Assembly (NCBI GenBank): GCA_015061285.1
Contig: SUWW01000012.1
Span: 1 to 64,000 of the forward strand
DNA: 64,000 bases
Reading direction: 5' to 3'
Origin: Bacteroidales bacterium
GTDB lineage: Bacteria; Bacteroidota; Bacteroidia; Bacteroidales; Marinilabiliaceae
Every line of letters begins with the position of its first letter. Position 1 is the first letter of the stretch. Positions 1 to 8,481 of this stretch are shown piece by piece. Under the pieces are notes generated by a model that was not told the DNA's origin, did no database searches, and worked only from the letters and a program-made list of their open reading frames with translations. The translations under genes were made by a program, and so were the position numbers.

Positions 1-79
1 CACCCGAAAGTTTGCTGCTTAATTCCTGTGGCTATTTTTTTTGAGAAAATGTTTGGATATAACCTATAATACTGTGTTC

Positions 80-142
80 TCAGTGCGAGAACAACATCCA
101 CAAACATCTGCGTTGTCAGTGCGAGAACAAATCCGCAAACAA
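80..142. repeat. Imperfect 36-bp tandem direct repeat upstream of the DUF2723 gene
   Basis: The word TCAGTGCGAGAACAA followed by a similar ATCCxCAAACA tail occurs at 80 and again at 116. The first copy also reads as a short inverted repeat (GTTCTC, 5 nt, GAGAAC). The rest of the 251-bp upstream region shows only the -7 element at 180. Confidence 0.6.
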
Positions 143-179
143 TTCGGTGCTTAGAGTCTGTAAAACACTAAAACAATGT

Positions 180-187
180 TACTTTTG
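180..187 (+). promoter_or_regulatory. Bacteroidetes -7 promoter element (TACTTTTG)
   Basis: The sequence matches the TAnnTTTG consensus and lies 65 bp upstream of the ATG at 252. No clear -33 TTTG box is visible at the usual 19-21 bp spacing, so this is a moderate call. Confidence 0.5.
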
Positions 188-251
188 CGCTCGTGTAAAA
201 TTATGTCAACTAAATAGGCATAGATAGAATCAAATAAAACAAAAGAAGCGA

Positions 252-3200
252 ATGAAACGTTTCCACATTATTGACACCATAACAGGCTGGGTGGTGTTTT
301 TAGTATCAGCCATAACCTACATTCTCACTACCGAGGATACGGCAAGTTTCTGGGATTGTGGTGAGTTTATTTCTACAGCAAACAAACTTCTTGTTGGTCA
401 CCCCCCCGGAGCACCTTTCTTCATGATTGTTGGTAGGTTCTTTGCTGTGCTTGCTCCCGATGCCACACTTATAGCTAAGTATATAAATGTGATGTCGGCC
501 CTCGCATCGGCATTCACCATACTCTTCCTCTATTGGACTATCACTCACCTTGCACGCCGCATCTTCATGGAAGGTGCCGAAGGCGAAGCTTGGCGCGGTT
601 GGGCTGTTGTAGGTGCTGGCGTAGTTGGTGCATTGGCATATACTTTCAGCGACACATTTTGGTTCTCGGCTGTCGAAGGCGAAGTCTATGCTATGTCGTC
701 GTTGTTCACTGCTGTTGTCTTCTGGGCTATACTCAAGTGGGAAAACGTAGCCGACGAGCCACACGCCAACCGTTGGATAATCCTCATTGCTTATTTGATG
801 GGTCTCTCTATCGGTGTGCACTTGCTCAACTTGCTCGCTATTCCTGCTATAGTTATGGTATACTACTTCAAGAAATACGAAGTAACCACCAAACGCACCA
901 TAGCAGCATTCCTCATTTCGTGTGCTATAGTTATAGCCATTCTCTATGGCATCATTCCTGGCTTAGTGAAGATAGCAAGCTACTTCGAACTCTTCTTCGT
1001 AAATAGCTTAGGCTTCGGCTACAACTCTGGTGCTATCTTCTATGCATTCCTACTTATTGGCTTAGTAGTTTGGGCTATATACTACACGCGCAAAAACGAG
1101 CATCGCATCATGAACCTAATTATGACGGCCGTAGCAGTAATCATTCTCGGTTACTCGTCGTTCGCAATGGTGGTTATTCGCTCGTGCGCAAACCCTACGA
1201 TGGACCAAAACTCGCCCGAAGATGTATTCTCGCTCATGACATATCTCAACCGTGAGCAGTATGGCGATCGTCCGCTCTTCTATGGTCGTACGTTCAATTC
1301 GCCTATCGATAGAGCAGCTTCCGACAGCAAGGGAAAGGCTATCTACATACAACGCCCCGACGATAAAGGCAACGACCGCTACGTTGTGGCCGATTATCAA
1401 CCCGATACTAAGTATAAGGCTTGTATGCTCTTCCCTCGAATGTATAGCTCCGAGAGTAGCCATATTGAACAATATAAACAGTGGTCGAACTACGAAGGAC
1501 GCAACGTGCTTGTTCGCAATGCCGATGGCACTACAGAGCATGTCGAGATACCTACAGTGCTCGACAACCTGAAGTTCTTCTTCTCTTATCAAGTGAACTT
1601 CATGTATTGGCGCTACTTCATGTGGAACTTCAGTGGCCGTCAAAACGATATTCAGAGCCACGGCGAACTGACGCACGGCAACTGGATTACGGGTATCTCG
1701 TTCATCGACAACTTCATGCTCGGCGATCAAGACCTCTTGCCCGATTCGCTCAAAAACAACAAAGGTCACAACCGCTATTTCATGCTACCTTTCTTGCTTG
1801 GCTTGGCAGGATTGTTTTTCCAATTCGGTCGTGGTAAAAATGGCGTGCAAGGTTTCTGGGTAGTTATGTTGCTATTCTTCATGACGGGTTTGGCTATTGT
1901 TATGTATCTTAACCAAACGCCACTTCAGCCACGCGAACGCGATTATGCCTATGCAGGCTCGTTCTATGCGTTTGCCATCTGGATTGGTCTTGGCGTGTTG
2001 CCTGTGGTTGAATTCCTACGCAAGATAAAATTGCCCAATGGTGTGGCTGCTATTGCTGCCTCTGTCGTTTGCTTGCTTTGCGTGCCATGTGTCATGGCGC
2101 AGCAAAACTGGGACGATCACGACCGCTCGGGTTGTACCATTGCTCGCGATATTGCTTACGACTATCTCAACTCGTGTGATGAGAATGCTGTCATATTCAC
2201 CAATGGTGATAACGATACGTTCCCTCTATGGTATGCTCAAGAAGTCGAAGGCATACGTACCGACGTTCGTGTATGTAACCTCTCATACTTACAAACATCG
2301 TGGTATTGCGACCAGATGAAACGCAAAGCCTACGAGAGCGACCCATTGCCAATTTCCTTCACTCACGACCAATACACCGCCGATCGCGATGTTATTTACA
2401 TCACCGAAGATGTTAAGTCGCCTATGGAGTTGAAAGATGTTATCTCGTTCATAGCAAGTTCCGATGCTCGCACTAAACTCCGTGCCGACGATGGGCAGCC
2501 TATAAACTACATACCAGGTAGAAAGATTAAACTCACCGTCGACCCTGAGGTTATTAAGCAAAAAGGCATCGTGTCGGAAAACCACTTCGACAAGATTACC
2601 GATATGAATATCAACCTCTCGGGCAAACGTTACATACTCAAGAACGAGCTTATGGTGCTCGATATGCTTCTAAATTCCAATTGGGACAGACCGCTCTACT
2701 ACGCGGTGACCGTTGGCCCAGAAAATTTCTGCGGCTTGTCGGATTACTTCCAACTCGAAGGTCTTGCATATCGTATTGCGCCTGTCAAAGACAACGCTAA
2801 TTCGGAGAGTGGACAAGTGGGTCATGTAGATGCTGAAAAGATGTACGACCGCATGATGAATAAGTTCCGTTGGGGCTTCTACAACAAGCCAGGCATCTAT
2901 CTCGATGAAAACAAAACTCGCATGGCAAGCAATCTGCGCAACAACCTTGCTCGCCTTGCAACTGCTTTGCTCAACGAATCCGATGTGGCTGCCTCGAATG
3001 GCGATTCTGCTGTCGCTTCCGATAAGCGTGAACGTGCTCTCAAAGTGCTCGATAAGATTCAAGTTGAACTCCCAGATAGCCTCGTGCCACATAATTACTT
3101 TAGCCTAAGTATGGTTACAAGCTATAGCAGAGCTGGCAACTACGATGAAGCATCGCGCATACTCAAGACTTTTGCTAAAGAAAATTTCCAAGAGTTGCAT

Positions 3201-3392
3201 TTCTACATGTCGCTCAACGAAGCGCGTATGATGAATCAACTATCTGATGTTCAGCGTAGCATTGCTATATATGAATATATTATGCGTACGGCTCAACAGA
3301 ATAATCTCGACTCTGCTGCTGCCGATATTCATGATATGTATAGCGCCGAACTCGATAAGGTGGAGGCAATCTTCAGTAAATACATGCGATAA
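252..3392 (+). CDS. DUF2723 family multi-pass membrane protein (glycosyltransferase-like)
   Basis: A 1046-residue protein that opens with a hydrophobic segment and the conserved early block containing DTASFWDCGEFI and GHPPGAPFF, which is characteristic of DUF2723. About ten hydrophobic segments fill residues 10-310, further ones lie near 520-620, and a soluble tail of about 400 residues ends in helical, TPR-like sequence. The family is widespread in Bacteroidetes and related to the eukaryotic TMEM260 O-mannosyltransferase. A role in lipid-linked sugar transfer to exported proteins is therefore plausible but not shown here. The next gene follows after 7 bp, so the two are probably co-transcribed. 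Confidence 0.9.
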   Translation: MKRFHIIDTITGWVVFLVSAITYILTTEDTASFWDCGEFISTANKLLVGHPPGAPFFMIVGRFFAVLAPDATLIAKYINVMSALASAFTILFLYWTITHLARRIFMEGAEGEAWRGWAVVGAGVVGALAYTFSDTFWFSAVEGEVYAMSSLFTAVVFWAILKWENVADEPHANRWIILIAYLMGLSIGVHLLNLLAIPAIVMVYYFKKYEVTTKRTIAAFLISCAIVIAILYGIIPGLVKIASYFELFFVNSLGFGYNSGAIFYAFLLIGLVVWAIYYTRKNEHRIMNLIMTAVAVIILGYSSFAMVVIRSCANPTMDQNSPEDVFSLMTYLNREQYGDRPLFYGRTFNSPIDRAASDSKGKAIYIQRPDDKGNDRYVVADYQPDTKYKACMLFPRMYSSESSHIEQYKQWSNYEGRNVLVRNADGTTEHVEIPTVLDNLKFFFSYQVNFMYWRYFMWNFSGRQNDIQSHGELTHGNWITGISFIDNFMLGDQDLLPDSLKNNKGHNRYFMLPFLLGLAGLFFQFGRGKNGVQGFWVVMLLFFMTGLAIVMYLNQTPLQPRERDYAYAGSFYAFAIWIGLGVLPVVEFLRKIKLPNGVAAIAASVVCLLCVPCVMAQQNWDDHDRSGCTIARDIAYDYLNSCDENAVIFTNGDNDTFPLWYAQEVEGIRTDVRVCNLSYLQTSWYCDQMKRKAYESDPLPISFTHDQYTADRDVIYITEDVKSPMELKDVISFIASSDARTKLRADDGQPINYIPGRKIKLTVDPEVIKQKGIVSENHFDKITDMNINLSGKRYILKNELMVLDMLLNSNWDRPLYYAVTVGPENFCGLSDYFQLEGLAYRIAPVKDNANSESGQVGHVDAEKMYDRMMNKFRWGFYNKPGIYLDENKTRMASNLRNNLARLATALLNESDVAASNGDSAVASDKRERALKVLDKIQVELPDSLVPHNYFSLSMVTSYSRAGNYDEASRILKTFAKENFQELHFYMSLNEARMMNQLSDVQRSIAIYEYIMRTAQQNNLDSAAADIHDMYSAELDKVEAIFSKYMR

Positions 3393-3399
3393 AGCAGCA

Positions 3400-4044
3400 A
3401 TGAGTGTTATCAATCAACCACCTTCAGTGGTGCATAAACTTTTTGGCAACTCCCTTTGGCGGTCAGAATCCGTCGAAGGCGAGCAGCCAAGGGTTTTCCT
3501 CACTTTCGACGATGGTCCCGTGCCCGAGCAAACGCCATGGGTGCTCGATGTGCTCGACCGTTACCACGTTCGTGGCTCTTTTTTCCTCGTCGGCGATAAT
3601 GTGCATAAGTATCCCGACTTGCTACCCGAGATTCGCCGCCGTGGACATGTTGTCGGTAATCATACCTATAACCACATGCAGCTCTTCAAATCGTCGTGGA
3701 AAGATTATGTCGACAATATTCGAAAATGCGATGAGGTTAGTGGTCAGCTTAGCTTCTTTCGCCCTCCTCATGGGCAAATGCTACCTTGGCGTGCACTTCA
3801 GATAGAGCGCACTCACAACATGGTCTTTTGGGACGTCATGCCCGCCGACTACGATAGCACGTTAAGCGTTCAAGAGGTGTTTGGCAATGTCAAACGATAC
3901 GTACGCAATGGCTCAGTGATAGTGCTGCACGACTCAATAAAAGCTGGCGAACGAATGCGCTACACTTTGCAAAATAGCATAGAAATGCTTCTCAAACGTG
4001 GCTACTCATTCGTTACCGTTGATGCCGCATTCAAAAAGAAATAG
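3400..4044 (+). CDS. Polysaccharide deacetylase (NodB domain, CE4)
   Basis: A 214-residue NodB-fold deacetylase. The catalytic motifs are in order: TFDDGP (metal-binding Asp and catalytic Asp), HTYNH (two zinc-ligand histidines) and RPPHG. The C-terminal half carries the ILHDS-type motif as VLHDS. Enzymes of this family remove N- or O-acetyl groups from peptidoglycan or polysaccharides. No signal peptide is present, so it is probably cytoplasmic or membrane-associated. The ATG at 3400 was chosen because longer in-frame starts lie inside the DUF2723 gene. Confidence 0.9.
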   Translation: MSVINQPPSVVHKLFGNSLWRSESVEGEQPRVFLTFDDGPVPEQTPWVLDVLDRYHVRGSFFLVGDNVHKYPDLLPEIRRRGHVVGNHTYNHMQLFKSSWKDYVDNIRKCDEVSGQLSFFRPPHGQMLPWRALQIERTHNMVFWDVMPADYDSTLSVQEVFGNVKRYVRNGSVIVLHDSIKAGERMRYTLQNSIEMLLKRGYSFVTVDAAFKKK

Positions 4045-4063
4045 AAACTACAAACTTATAACC

Positions 4064-5344
4064 ATGAATATACTTCTAATAGGTTCCGGAGGTCGCGAGA
4101 ATGCCCTCGCATGGAAAATGTCGCAAAGCGATAAGCTTTCTAAGCTTTTTATTGCTCCTGGAAATGCCGGCACTGCCAACTTTGGCACCAATGTTCCTCT
4201 CAATCCTAACGACCATACCGCCGTTTGCAATTTCATCGTCGATAACAATATCGATATGGTTGTTGTCGGCCCTGAAGAACCACTGGTAAAAGGTGTTCAT
4301 GATGCTATACTTGCCGACGAGCGCACCGCTAAAATTCCTGTTATTGGTCCTCAAGCCGAAGGCGCTAAACTCGAAGGCAGCAAAGAGTATGCAAAGGCTT
4401 TCATGATGCGTCACAACATTCCTACTGCACGCTATTTGTCGGTAACTAAAGACAATATTGCCGAGGGTGTAGCTTTCCTACGTACGCTCAAAGCACCTTA
4501 CGTTCTCAAAGCCGATGGTCTTGCTGCTGGCAAGGGCGTTTTGATTCTAAACGATTTGGCTGAAACTGAAAAAGAACTTCAGTCGATGCTCAACGGCAAA
4601 TTCGGCGATGCTGGCAACACTGTTGTCATCGAAGAGTATCTGAGTGGTATCGAGCTCTCGGTTTTCGTGCTTACCGATGGTAAGTCATATCTAATATTGC
4701 CCGAAGCGAAGGATTATAAGCGCATAGGAGAGGGCGATACCGGACTCAACACAGGTGGCATGGGAGCTGTCTCTCCAGTGCCATTCGCAGGCGAAGAGTT
4801 TATGAAGAAGGTAGAAGAGCGCATTGTCGTACCTACGGTCGATGGCCTTCGCAACGATAACATTCCATACAAAGGATTCATCTTCATCGGCCTGATGAAT
4901 TGCGATGGCGACCCATACGTAATAGAATACAACGTGCGAATGGGCGACCCCGAAACGGAAGTTGTAATGCCTCGCATCGAAAGTGACCTCGTAGAGCTCT
5001 TCGAAGCAGTTGCCAACAATAATCTTGGCTCAAAGAAAATAGCCGTTTCTAAGCAAACTTGCTGCACCGTGATGATGGTTGCTGGCGGCTATCCCGAAGC
5101 CTACGAAAAAGGCAACGAAATAACCGGTCTCGACAAAGTGAATGGAAGCATCGCTTTCCACGCAGGTACAAAACTTGTTGATGGCAAAGTGCTCACCAAT
5201 GGTGGTCGTGTACTTGCTGTTAGTTCACTTGGTAGCAATAAAGACGAAGCGCTAAGCAAGTCGTATGCTAACCTCGGTCTTGTCAAATTCAAAGATTGCT
5301 ACTTCCGCCGCGATATTGGCAAAGACCTCGATAAATACTTATAG
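4064..5344 (+). CDS. purD: Phosphoribosylamine--glycine ligase (GARS)
   Basis: A 426-residue ATP-grasp enzyme catalysing the second step of purine biosynthesis, phosphoribosylamine + glycine + ATP to GAR. It starts MNILLIGSGGREN with the glycine-rich N-terminal loop, has the VGPEEPL block, the ATP-grasp segment KADGLAAGKGV, and the metal-binding NVRMGDPETE motif. Length is normal for PurD. The start at 4064 gives the conserved N-terminus; an upstream in-frame start would overlap the deacetylase. Its stop codon is followed directly by an array of 7-bp repeats. Confidence 0.97.
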   Translation: MNILLIGSGGRENALAWKMSQSDKLSKLFIAPGNAGTANFGTNVPLNPNDHTAVCNFIVDNNIDMVVVGPEEPLVKGVHDAILADERTAKIPVIGPQAEGAKLEGSKEYAKAFMMRHNIPTARYLSVTKDNIAEGVAFLRTLKAPYVLKADGLAAGKGVLILNDLAETEKELQSMLNGKFGDAGNTVVIEEYLSGIELSVFVLTDGKSYLILPEAKDYKRIGEGDTGLNTGGMGAVSPVPFAGEEFMKKVEERIVVPTVDGLRNDNIPYKGFIFIGLMNCDGDPYVIEYNVRMGDPETEVVMPRIESDLVELFEAVANNNLGSKKIAVSKQTCCTVMMVAGGYPEAYEKGNEITGLDKVNGSIAFHAGTKLVDGKVLTNGGRVLAVSSLGSNKDEALSKSYANLGLVKFKDCYFRRDIGKDLDKYL

Positions 5345-5435
5345 TAATTATGAGTTATGAGTTACGAATTACGAGAGACCACTCAAGTTTTGTAGCTCAT
5401 AACGCGTAACTCTAAATTCGTAATTCGTAACTAAT
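5345..5435. repeat. Heptamer repeat array filling the purD 3' spacer; contains a 15-bp inverted repeat
   Basis: Starting with the base after the purD stop codon the spacer can be cut into 13 consecutive 7-bp words, for example TAATTAT, GAGTTAT, GAGTTAC, GAATTAC and, further on, AATTCGT, AATTCGT, AACTAAT. The outer words form a perfect 15-bp inverted repeat (5360-5374 with 5418-5432). The transcript could fold into a long hairpin between purD and the next gene. Confidence 0.75.
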
Positions 5436-5441
5436 AAAAGG

Positions 5442-6425
5442 GTGTATTCGTTTTTTAGTCGCAATTCATATTTGAGCTTTTTAGCTCTTCCGATGTTGTT
5501 GCTACTCTATCGAGTGAGACTACTAACATCTGACGTCATCAGCCAAGCCGCGGCCGATGTCGATTTGTATACACCTATATGGCAAAACACCTTCGGTCGT
5601 TATGCTCAAAGTGGTCGTGCTGCCGATATTATTGCCATCGTTGCTGCATTTATTATTGTACTTATAATCAATAATATAAATAATTCATTTCGATTTGCAG
5701 GGCGGCAAACGAATTTGGGTGGCATGTTCTTTATACTTATGAGTAGCGGCTTTATAGTTACTCAAAGTCTGCATCCAGCATGGATTTTTGCCATATTCTT
5801 CTTCTTGGCGCTACATCGTGCGTTTTCTGCTGCAACCAAAGAGACTAAGCCTATGCGCTATTGCTTCGATGCGGCGCTCATGTTGTCGGTTGGGACGCTC
5901 TTTTGGGCAAAGGGTTTTTGGCTATTCTGCTTTTTCATCATTTTGCTCTTTGTGTTGCGCATTATGTCGTTTCGCTCATTCCTTGCTACTCTCTTGGGAT
6001 GGCTCACACCAATAGTGTTCGTTGTTACGTACTACTTCTGTACTGACCATTTGTCTGAAATTGCTATCACCTATTGGCGACAGACGTTCATCTTGGTAGC
6101 ATTCTACAAAACAGGAATCTTTGCAAAAACATACATAGTTATAGGCTTGATATTCTTGCTTGTAAGTATTATCAAGACTGTGCAAATACTCTCGATGGTC
6201 AAGACAGTCGAAAGCAGCATTTTGCGTGTCATTATTTGGTGTGTGATATTCTTTGTGGCACTGATTGCATTTCCGCATTTTTCTTTCGAGATGCTCATCT
6301 TCGTTGCTGCTGTCGGTGCTCTTCTTGCTTCCACCTGGATTCAACGCGTGCGTAGCGCCAAACAGCGCGAAATAATTGTGCTTCTATTTGCTGTCTACAC
6401 ATTCATTGTTCAACTCATTGTTTGA
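5442..6425 (+). CDS. Multi-pass inner-membrane protein of unknown function (DUF6427-like)
   Basis: A 327-residue, very hydrophobic protein with about ten predicted membrane segments and short polar loops. Length and topology resemble the Bacteroidetes DUF6427 membrane family, but I cannot confirm the family by motif. The first usable start is GTG at 5442, preceded by an AAAAGG purine stretch. It lies just after the repeat array and is followed after 9 bp by the dehydrogenase gene, so both are probably in one transcript. No catalytic motif is visible. Confidence 0.7.
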   Translation: MYSFFSRNSYLSFLALPMLLLLYRVRLLTSDVISQAAADVDLYTPIWQNTFGRYAQSGRAADIIAIVAAFIIVLIINNINNSFRFAGRQTNLGGMFFILMSSGFIVTQSLHPAWIFAIFFFLALHRAFSAATKETKPMRYCFDAALMLSVGTLFWAKGFWLFCFFIILLFVLRIMSFRSFLATLLGWLTPIVFVVTYYFCTDHLSEIAITYWRQTFILVAFYKTGIFAKTYIVIGLIFLLVSIIKTVQILSMVKTVESSILRVIIWCVIFFVALIAFPHFSFEMLIFVAAVGALLASTWIQRVRSAKQREIIVLLFAVYTFIVQLIV

Positions 6426-6434
6426 TTCATAGTT

Positions 6435-7211
6435 ATGGCAGAAGTTATCAACACTCCTCGTGTGCTTGTTATGGGTGCAACTTCGGGTATGGGACGCGAG
6501 GTGGCTTCCATTTACATAGAGCGTGGCTATATTGTTGGAGTGGCTGGCCGCAGAGTTGAGATGCTCGAATCGCTTGTAGCTATTGCGCCCGAACGAGTTT
6601 TTGCTGCCGCAATAGACGTCACCAACGAAGATGCTGAGGTCAAACTTGCGTCTCTCATCGAGCGTATGGGAGGTATGGATATGTATTTCCATAGTTCTGG
6701 AATAGGTCATCAGAACTTCAATCTCAATAGCGATGTGGAACTATCTACGCTCCAGACAAACGGCGTTGGATTCACTCGCATGATTGGCGCTGCCTTCCGC
6801 TATTTTGCCGATAATGCAGCTATTTATACTCAGCAACACCGCAAAGCCCGCATCGTGGTCATTAGCTCCATTGCAGGAACCAAAGGTTTAGGCGTTTCGC
6901 CGGCTTATTCTGCCACAAAGCGTTTTCAGAATACCTACATACAATCGCTTGCTCAACTTGCTAATATGCGCAAATTGCCAATTCGTTTTACCGATATTCG
7001 CCCTGGCTTTGTGCAAACCGCTCTCCTCAACGACGAGCATACCTATCCTATGATGCTCCAGCCCGATGCCGTTGCGCGCGAGATTGTCGCTGCCGTCGAT
7101 TGTGGCAGGCGTGTTCGCGTCATCGATTGGAAATATCGCATACTTACGTTCTTCTGGCGCCTTATTCCCAATTACATTTGGGAGCGTATTGATATACATA
7201 CTAAAAAGTAG
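6435..7211 (+). CDS. SDR family NAD(P)-dependent oxidoreductase
   Basis: A 258-residue short-chain dehydrogenase/reductase. The Rossmann nucleotide-binding motif is GATSGMG (residues 12-18). The catalytic residues appear as the Ser of VISSIAG and the YSATK (YxxxK) motif. A C-terminal hydrophobic segment (FFWRLIPNYIW) suggests association with the membrane. The substrate cannot be read from the sequence. It follows the membrane protein closely and converges on the GT10 gene with an 8-bp gap. Confidence 0.92.
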   Translation: MAEVINTPRVLVMGATSGMGREVASIYIERGYIVGVAGRRVEMLESLVAIAPERVFAAAIDVTNEDAEVKLASLIERMGGMDMYFHSSGIGHQNFNLNSDVELSTLQTNGVGFTRMIGAAFRYFADNAAIYTQQHRKARIVVISSIAGTKGLGVSPAYSATKRFQNTYIQSLAQLANMRKLPIRFTDIRPGFVQTALLNDEHTYPMMLQPDAVAREIVAAVDCGRRVRVIDWKYRILTFFWRLIPNYIWERIDIHTKK

Positions 7212-7219
7212 ACGCACTT

Positions 7220-8236
7220 TCAATGAATAAAGTGCTTCAATAATGCGAATTTTAGCTTATAGTATGCCGAGATAACCACTTCGCGGAAGATTTGCCTAAA
7301 GTTTAGATACTTTTTTTCAGGCAATATTGTTATGTGGCTCTTGGGAGCATTGGCATTAAGTGTATCGCAGTGAGCAGCTATCAACTGCAGCGCGTTATAT
7401 CTCTCCAGAATCAACTCCTTAGCTTCGTATAAGTAGGGTAGCGCTTGCTCGTAAGTATCTTCTGCCAAAATCTTGTCAATCACAGCACACGCGGCTTCAA
7501 AGTCGTTTATATCTATACTAGCATACGCACCTTTAGGAAAGTAATCGCCAACGTTCGTGCAGCCATAATAAATAGGAAACGCTCCTGCGAGAAAACACTC
7601 CGAAAGTTTCTCCGTCCAATAGTGTGGTTCGCTGCAATTTTCAATAGCTATGTGATATTTATATGGCGCCAACACGTCCCAGCGGTCGTCAAAGTCGTTT
7701 ATGCCGCGCCCGAAAACATCTATTTTGTTGCCGTAGCGCTCTTTTAGCCGTTGCACAAACCTAATTCGTTCCACGTGTCCGCGAGTTTGTATTTTGTTGC
7801 TCGTAATTACAGAAATCAGTTTCGTTTTCTTTGGGAACGGCTGATTTTTCAAGTTATTGTATGTAATAGATCCCGCACCTTTGTCCCTCAATCCCATTGT
7901 CCAACTCAAAATGGCAGGCGAAGGCTTCACGTTTCTGTGATTTATATATAGTTGGCAACCCAACACCGAAGCGAATTGTTGTGCATATGTATGCGAAAAA
8001 TGCAGGACAGATTCTGGCTCCGATATGGCGAGGATTGTATTCTCCTTAGCAACATTATAATGCAATGGCTCACGAACGAATTTGCGATTGCGCACCACCA
8101 AAAAATCGGGTGAATCTATCTCTTCGTCAACATAGAATTTATACCGACCATCGAGCGACACTCCATCGCAATTCTTTGTCATTCGAAAAAAATCGAAGTC
8201 AGAATGTTGCCCCGTAATAATTTTGACTCTGTACAT
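7220..8236 (-). CDS. Glycosyltransferase family 10 (alpha-1,3-fucosyltransferase-like)
   Basis: A 338-residue protein with the GT10 donor-binding block: YKYHIAIENCSE, then YWTEKLSECFLAG and PIYYG, matching the FxxxFENS...TEK...AG.VPVxxG signature. The family transfers fucose from GDP-fucose to GlcNAc/Glc acceptors, building Lewis-type antigens. The ATG at 8236 (MYRVKIITG) is preferred; an in-frame ATG at 8281 would add 15 residues that do not resemble the family N-terminus. The gene is divergent from the capsule operon. No GDP-fucose synthesis gene is in the window. Confidence 0.88.
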   Translation of the reverse strand: MYRVKIITGQHSDFDFFRMTKNCDGVSLDGRYKFYVDEEIDSPDFLVVRNRKFVREPLHYNVAKENTILAISEPESVLHFSHTYAQQFASVLGCQLYINHRNVKPSPAILSWTMGLRDKGAGSITYNNLKNQPFPKKTKLISVITSNKIQTRGHVERIRFVQRLKERYGNKIDVFGRGINDFDDRWDVLAPYKYHIAIENCSEPHYWTEKLSECFLAGAFPIYYGCTNVGDYFPKGAYASIDINDFEAACAVIDKILAEDTYEQALPYLYEAKELILERYNALQLIAAHCDTLNANAPKSHITILPEKKYLNFRQIFREVVISAYYKLKFALLKHFIH

Positions 8237-8323
8237 ACAAAACCCATCTAAAACTTTTGTAAAACTACTTACAAGAAACAACTAAGGATACATTTTATGC
8301 GTGTAAACAGAAAATTGTACGTC

Positions 8324-8349
8324 GTTGATGTTATGTATGTAACAACAAC
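8324..8349. repeat. Imperfect inverted repeat, possible operator of the capsule operon
   Basis: The arms GTTGATGTTA (8324-8333) and TAACAACAAC (8340-8349) are complementary except at one position, around a 6-nt loop. The element sits about 16 bp upstream of the -7 box at 8365 and covers the place where a -33 box would be. Confidence 0.45.
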
Positions 8350-8364
8350 TGAAAGCAATATCAC

Positions 8365-8372
8365 TATCTTTG
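8365..8372 (+). promoter_or_regulatory. Capsule operon -7 promoter element (TATCTTTG)
   Basis: A perfect TAnnTTTG match, about 108 bp upstream of the NusG-like gene, with no obvious -33 box. Initiation here would place all the leader hairpins in the transcript. Confidence 0.65.
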
Positions 8373-8394
8373 CGAGAGATATGAAATTGGCTAT

Positions 8395-8461
8395 AGTTTC
8401 TCTTGGATAGGAGAAACTCGCTGGTTTTCGAGTGTAACTTGCCTAATAATCATTAGGCGAG
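8395..8461 (+). promoter_or_regulatory. Structured 5' leader with three hairpins, two mutually exclusive
   Basis: Hairpin 1 pairs AGTTTCTC (8395-8402) with GAGAAACT (8411-8418). Hairpin 2 pairs ACTCG (8416-8420) with CGAGT (8429-8433) and shares bases with hairpin 1, so only one can form. Hairpin 3 pairs GCCTAAT (8441-8447) with ATTAGGC (8452-8458) and extends by three further pairs. In Bacteroides capsule loci the UpxY protein acts on the leader of its own operon, and this leader is in the equivalent position. Confidence 0.6.
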
Positions 8462-8472
8462 GAGTGGAAAAT

Positions 8473-8481
8473 ATGCATTGA
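8473..8481 (+). promoter_or_regulatory. Two-codon upstream ORF overlapping the antiterminator start
   Basis: ATG CAT TGA at 8473-8481 ends in a stop whose last A is the first base of the ATG of the NusG-like gene. Such a minimal ORF could couple initiation of the two reading frames. It may also be chance, since ATG is frequent. Confidence 0.3.

Noticed and set aside
1116-1769. 217-codon open frame on the - strand within the DUF2723 gene
   Set aside because: It lies entirely inside a confident gene in another frame and its product resembles no protein family.
3247-3399. N-terminal extension of the polysaccharide deacetylase
   Set aside because: The extension lies inside the DUF2723 coding sequence and has no NodB similarity; the ATG at 3400 fits better.
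5345-5435. Simple rho-independent terminator after purD
   Set aside because: The 15-bp inverted repeat has a loop over 40 nt and no T-run, and it is part of a heptamer array; a terminator label is not justified.
8237-8480. Invertible capsule promoter (Mpi-type inverted repeats)
   Set aside because: The only dyads are short (10 bp or less) with loops of a few bases, which cannot flank an invertible promoter segment.
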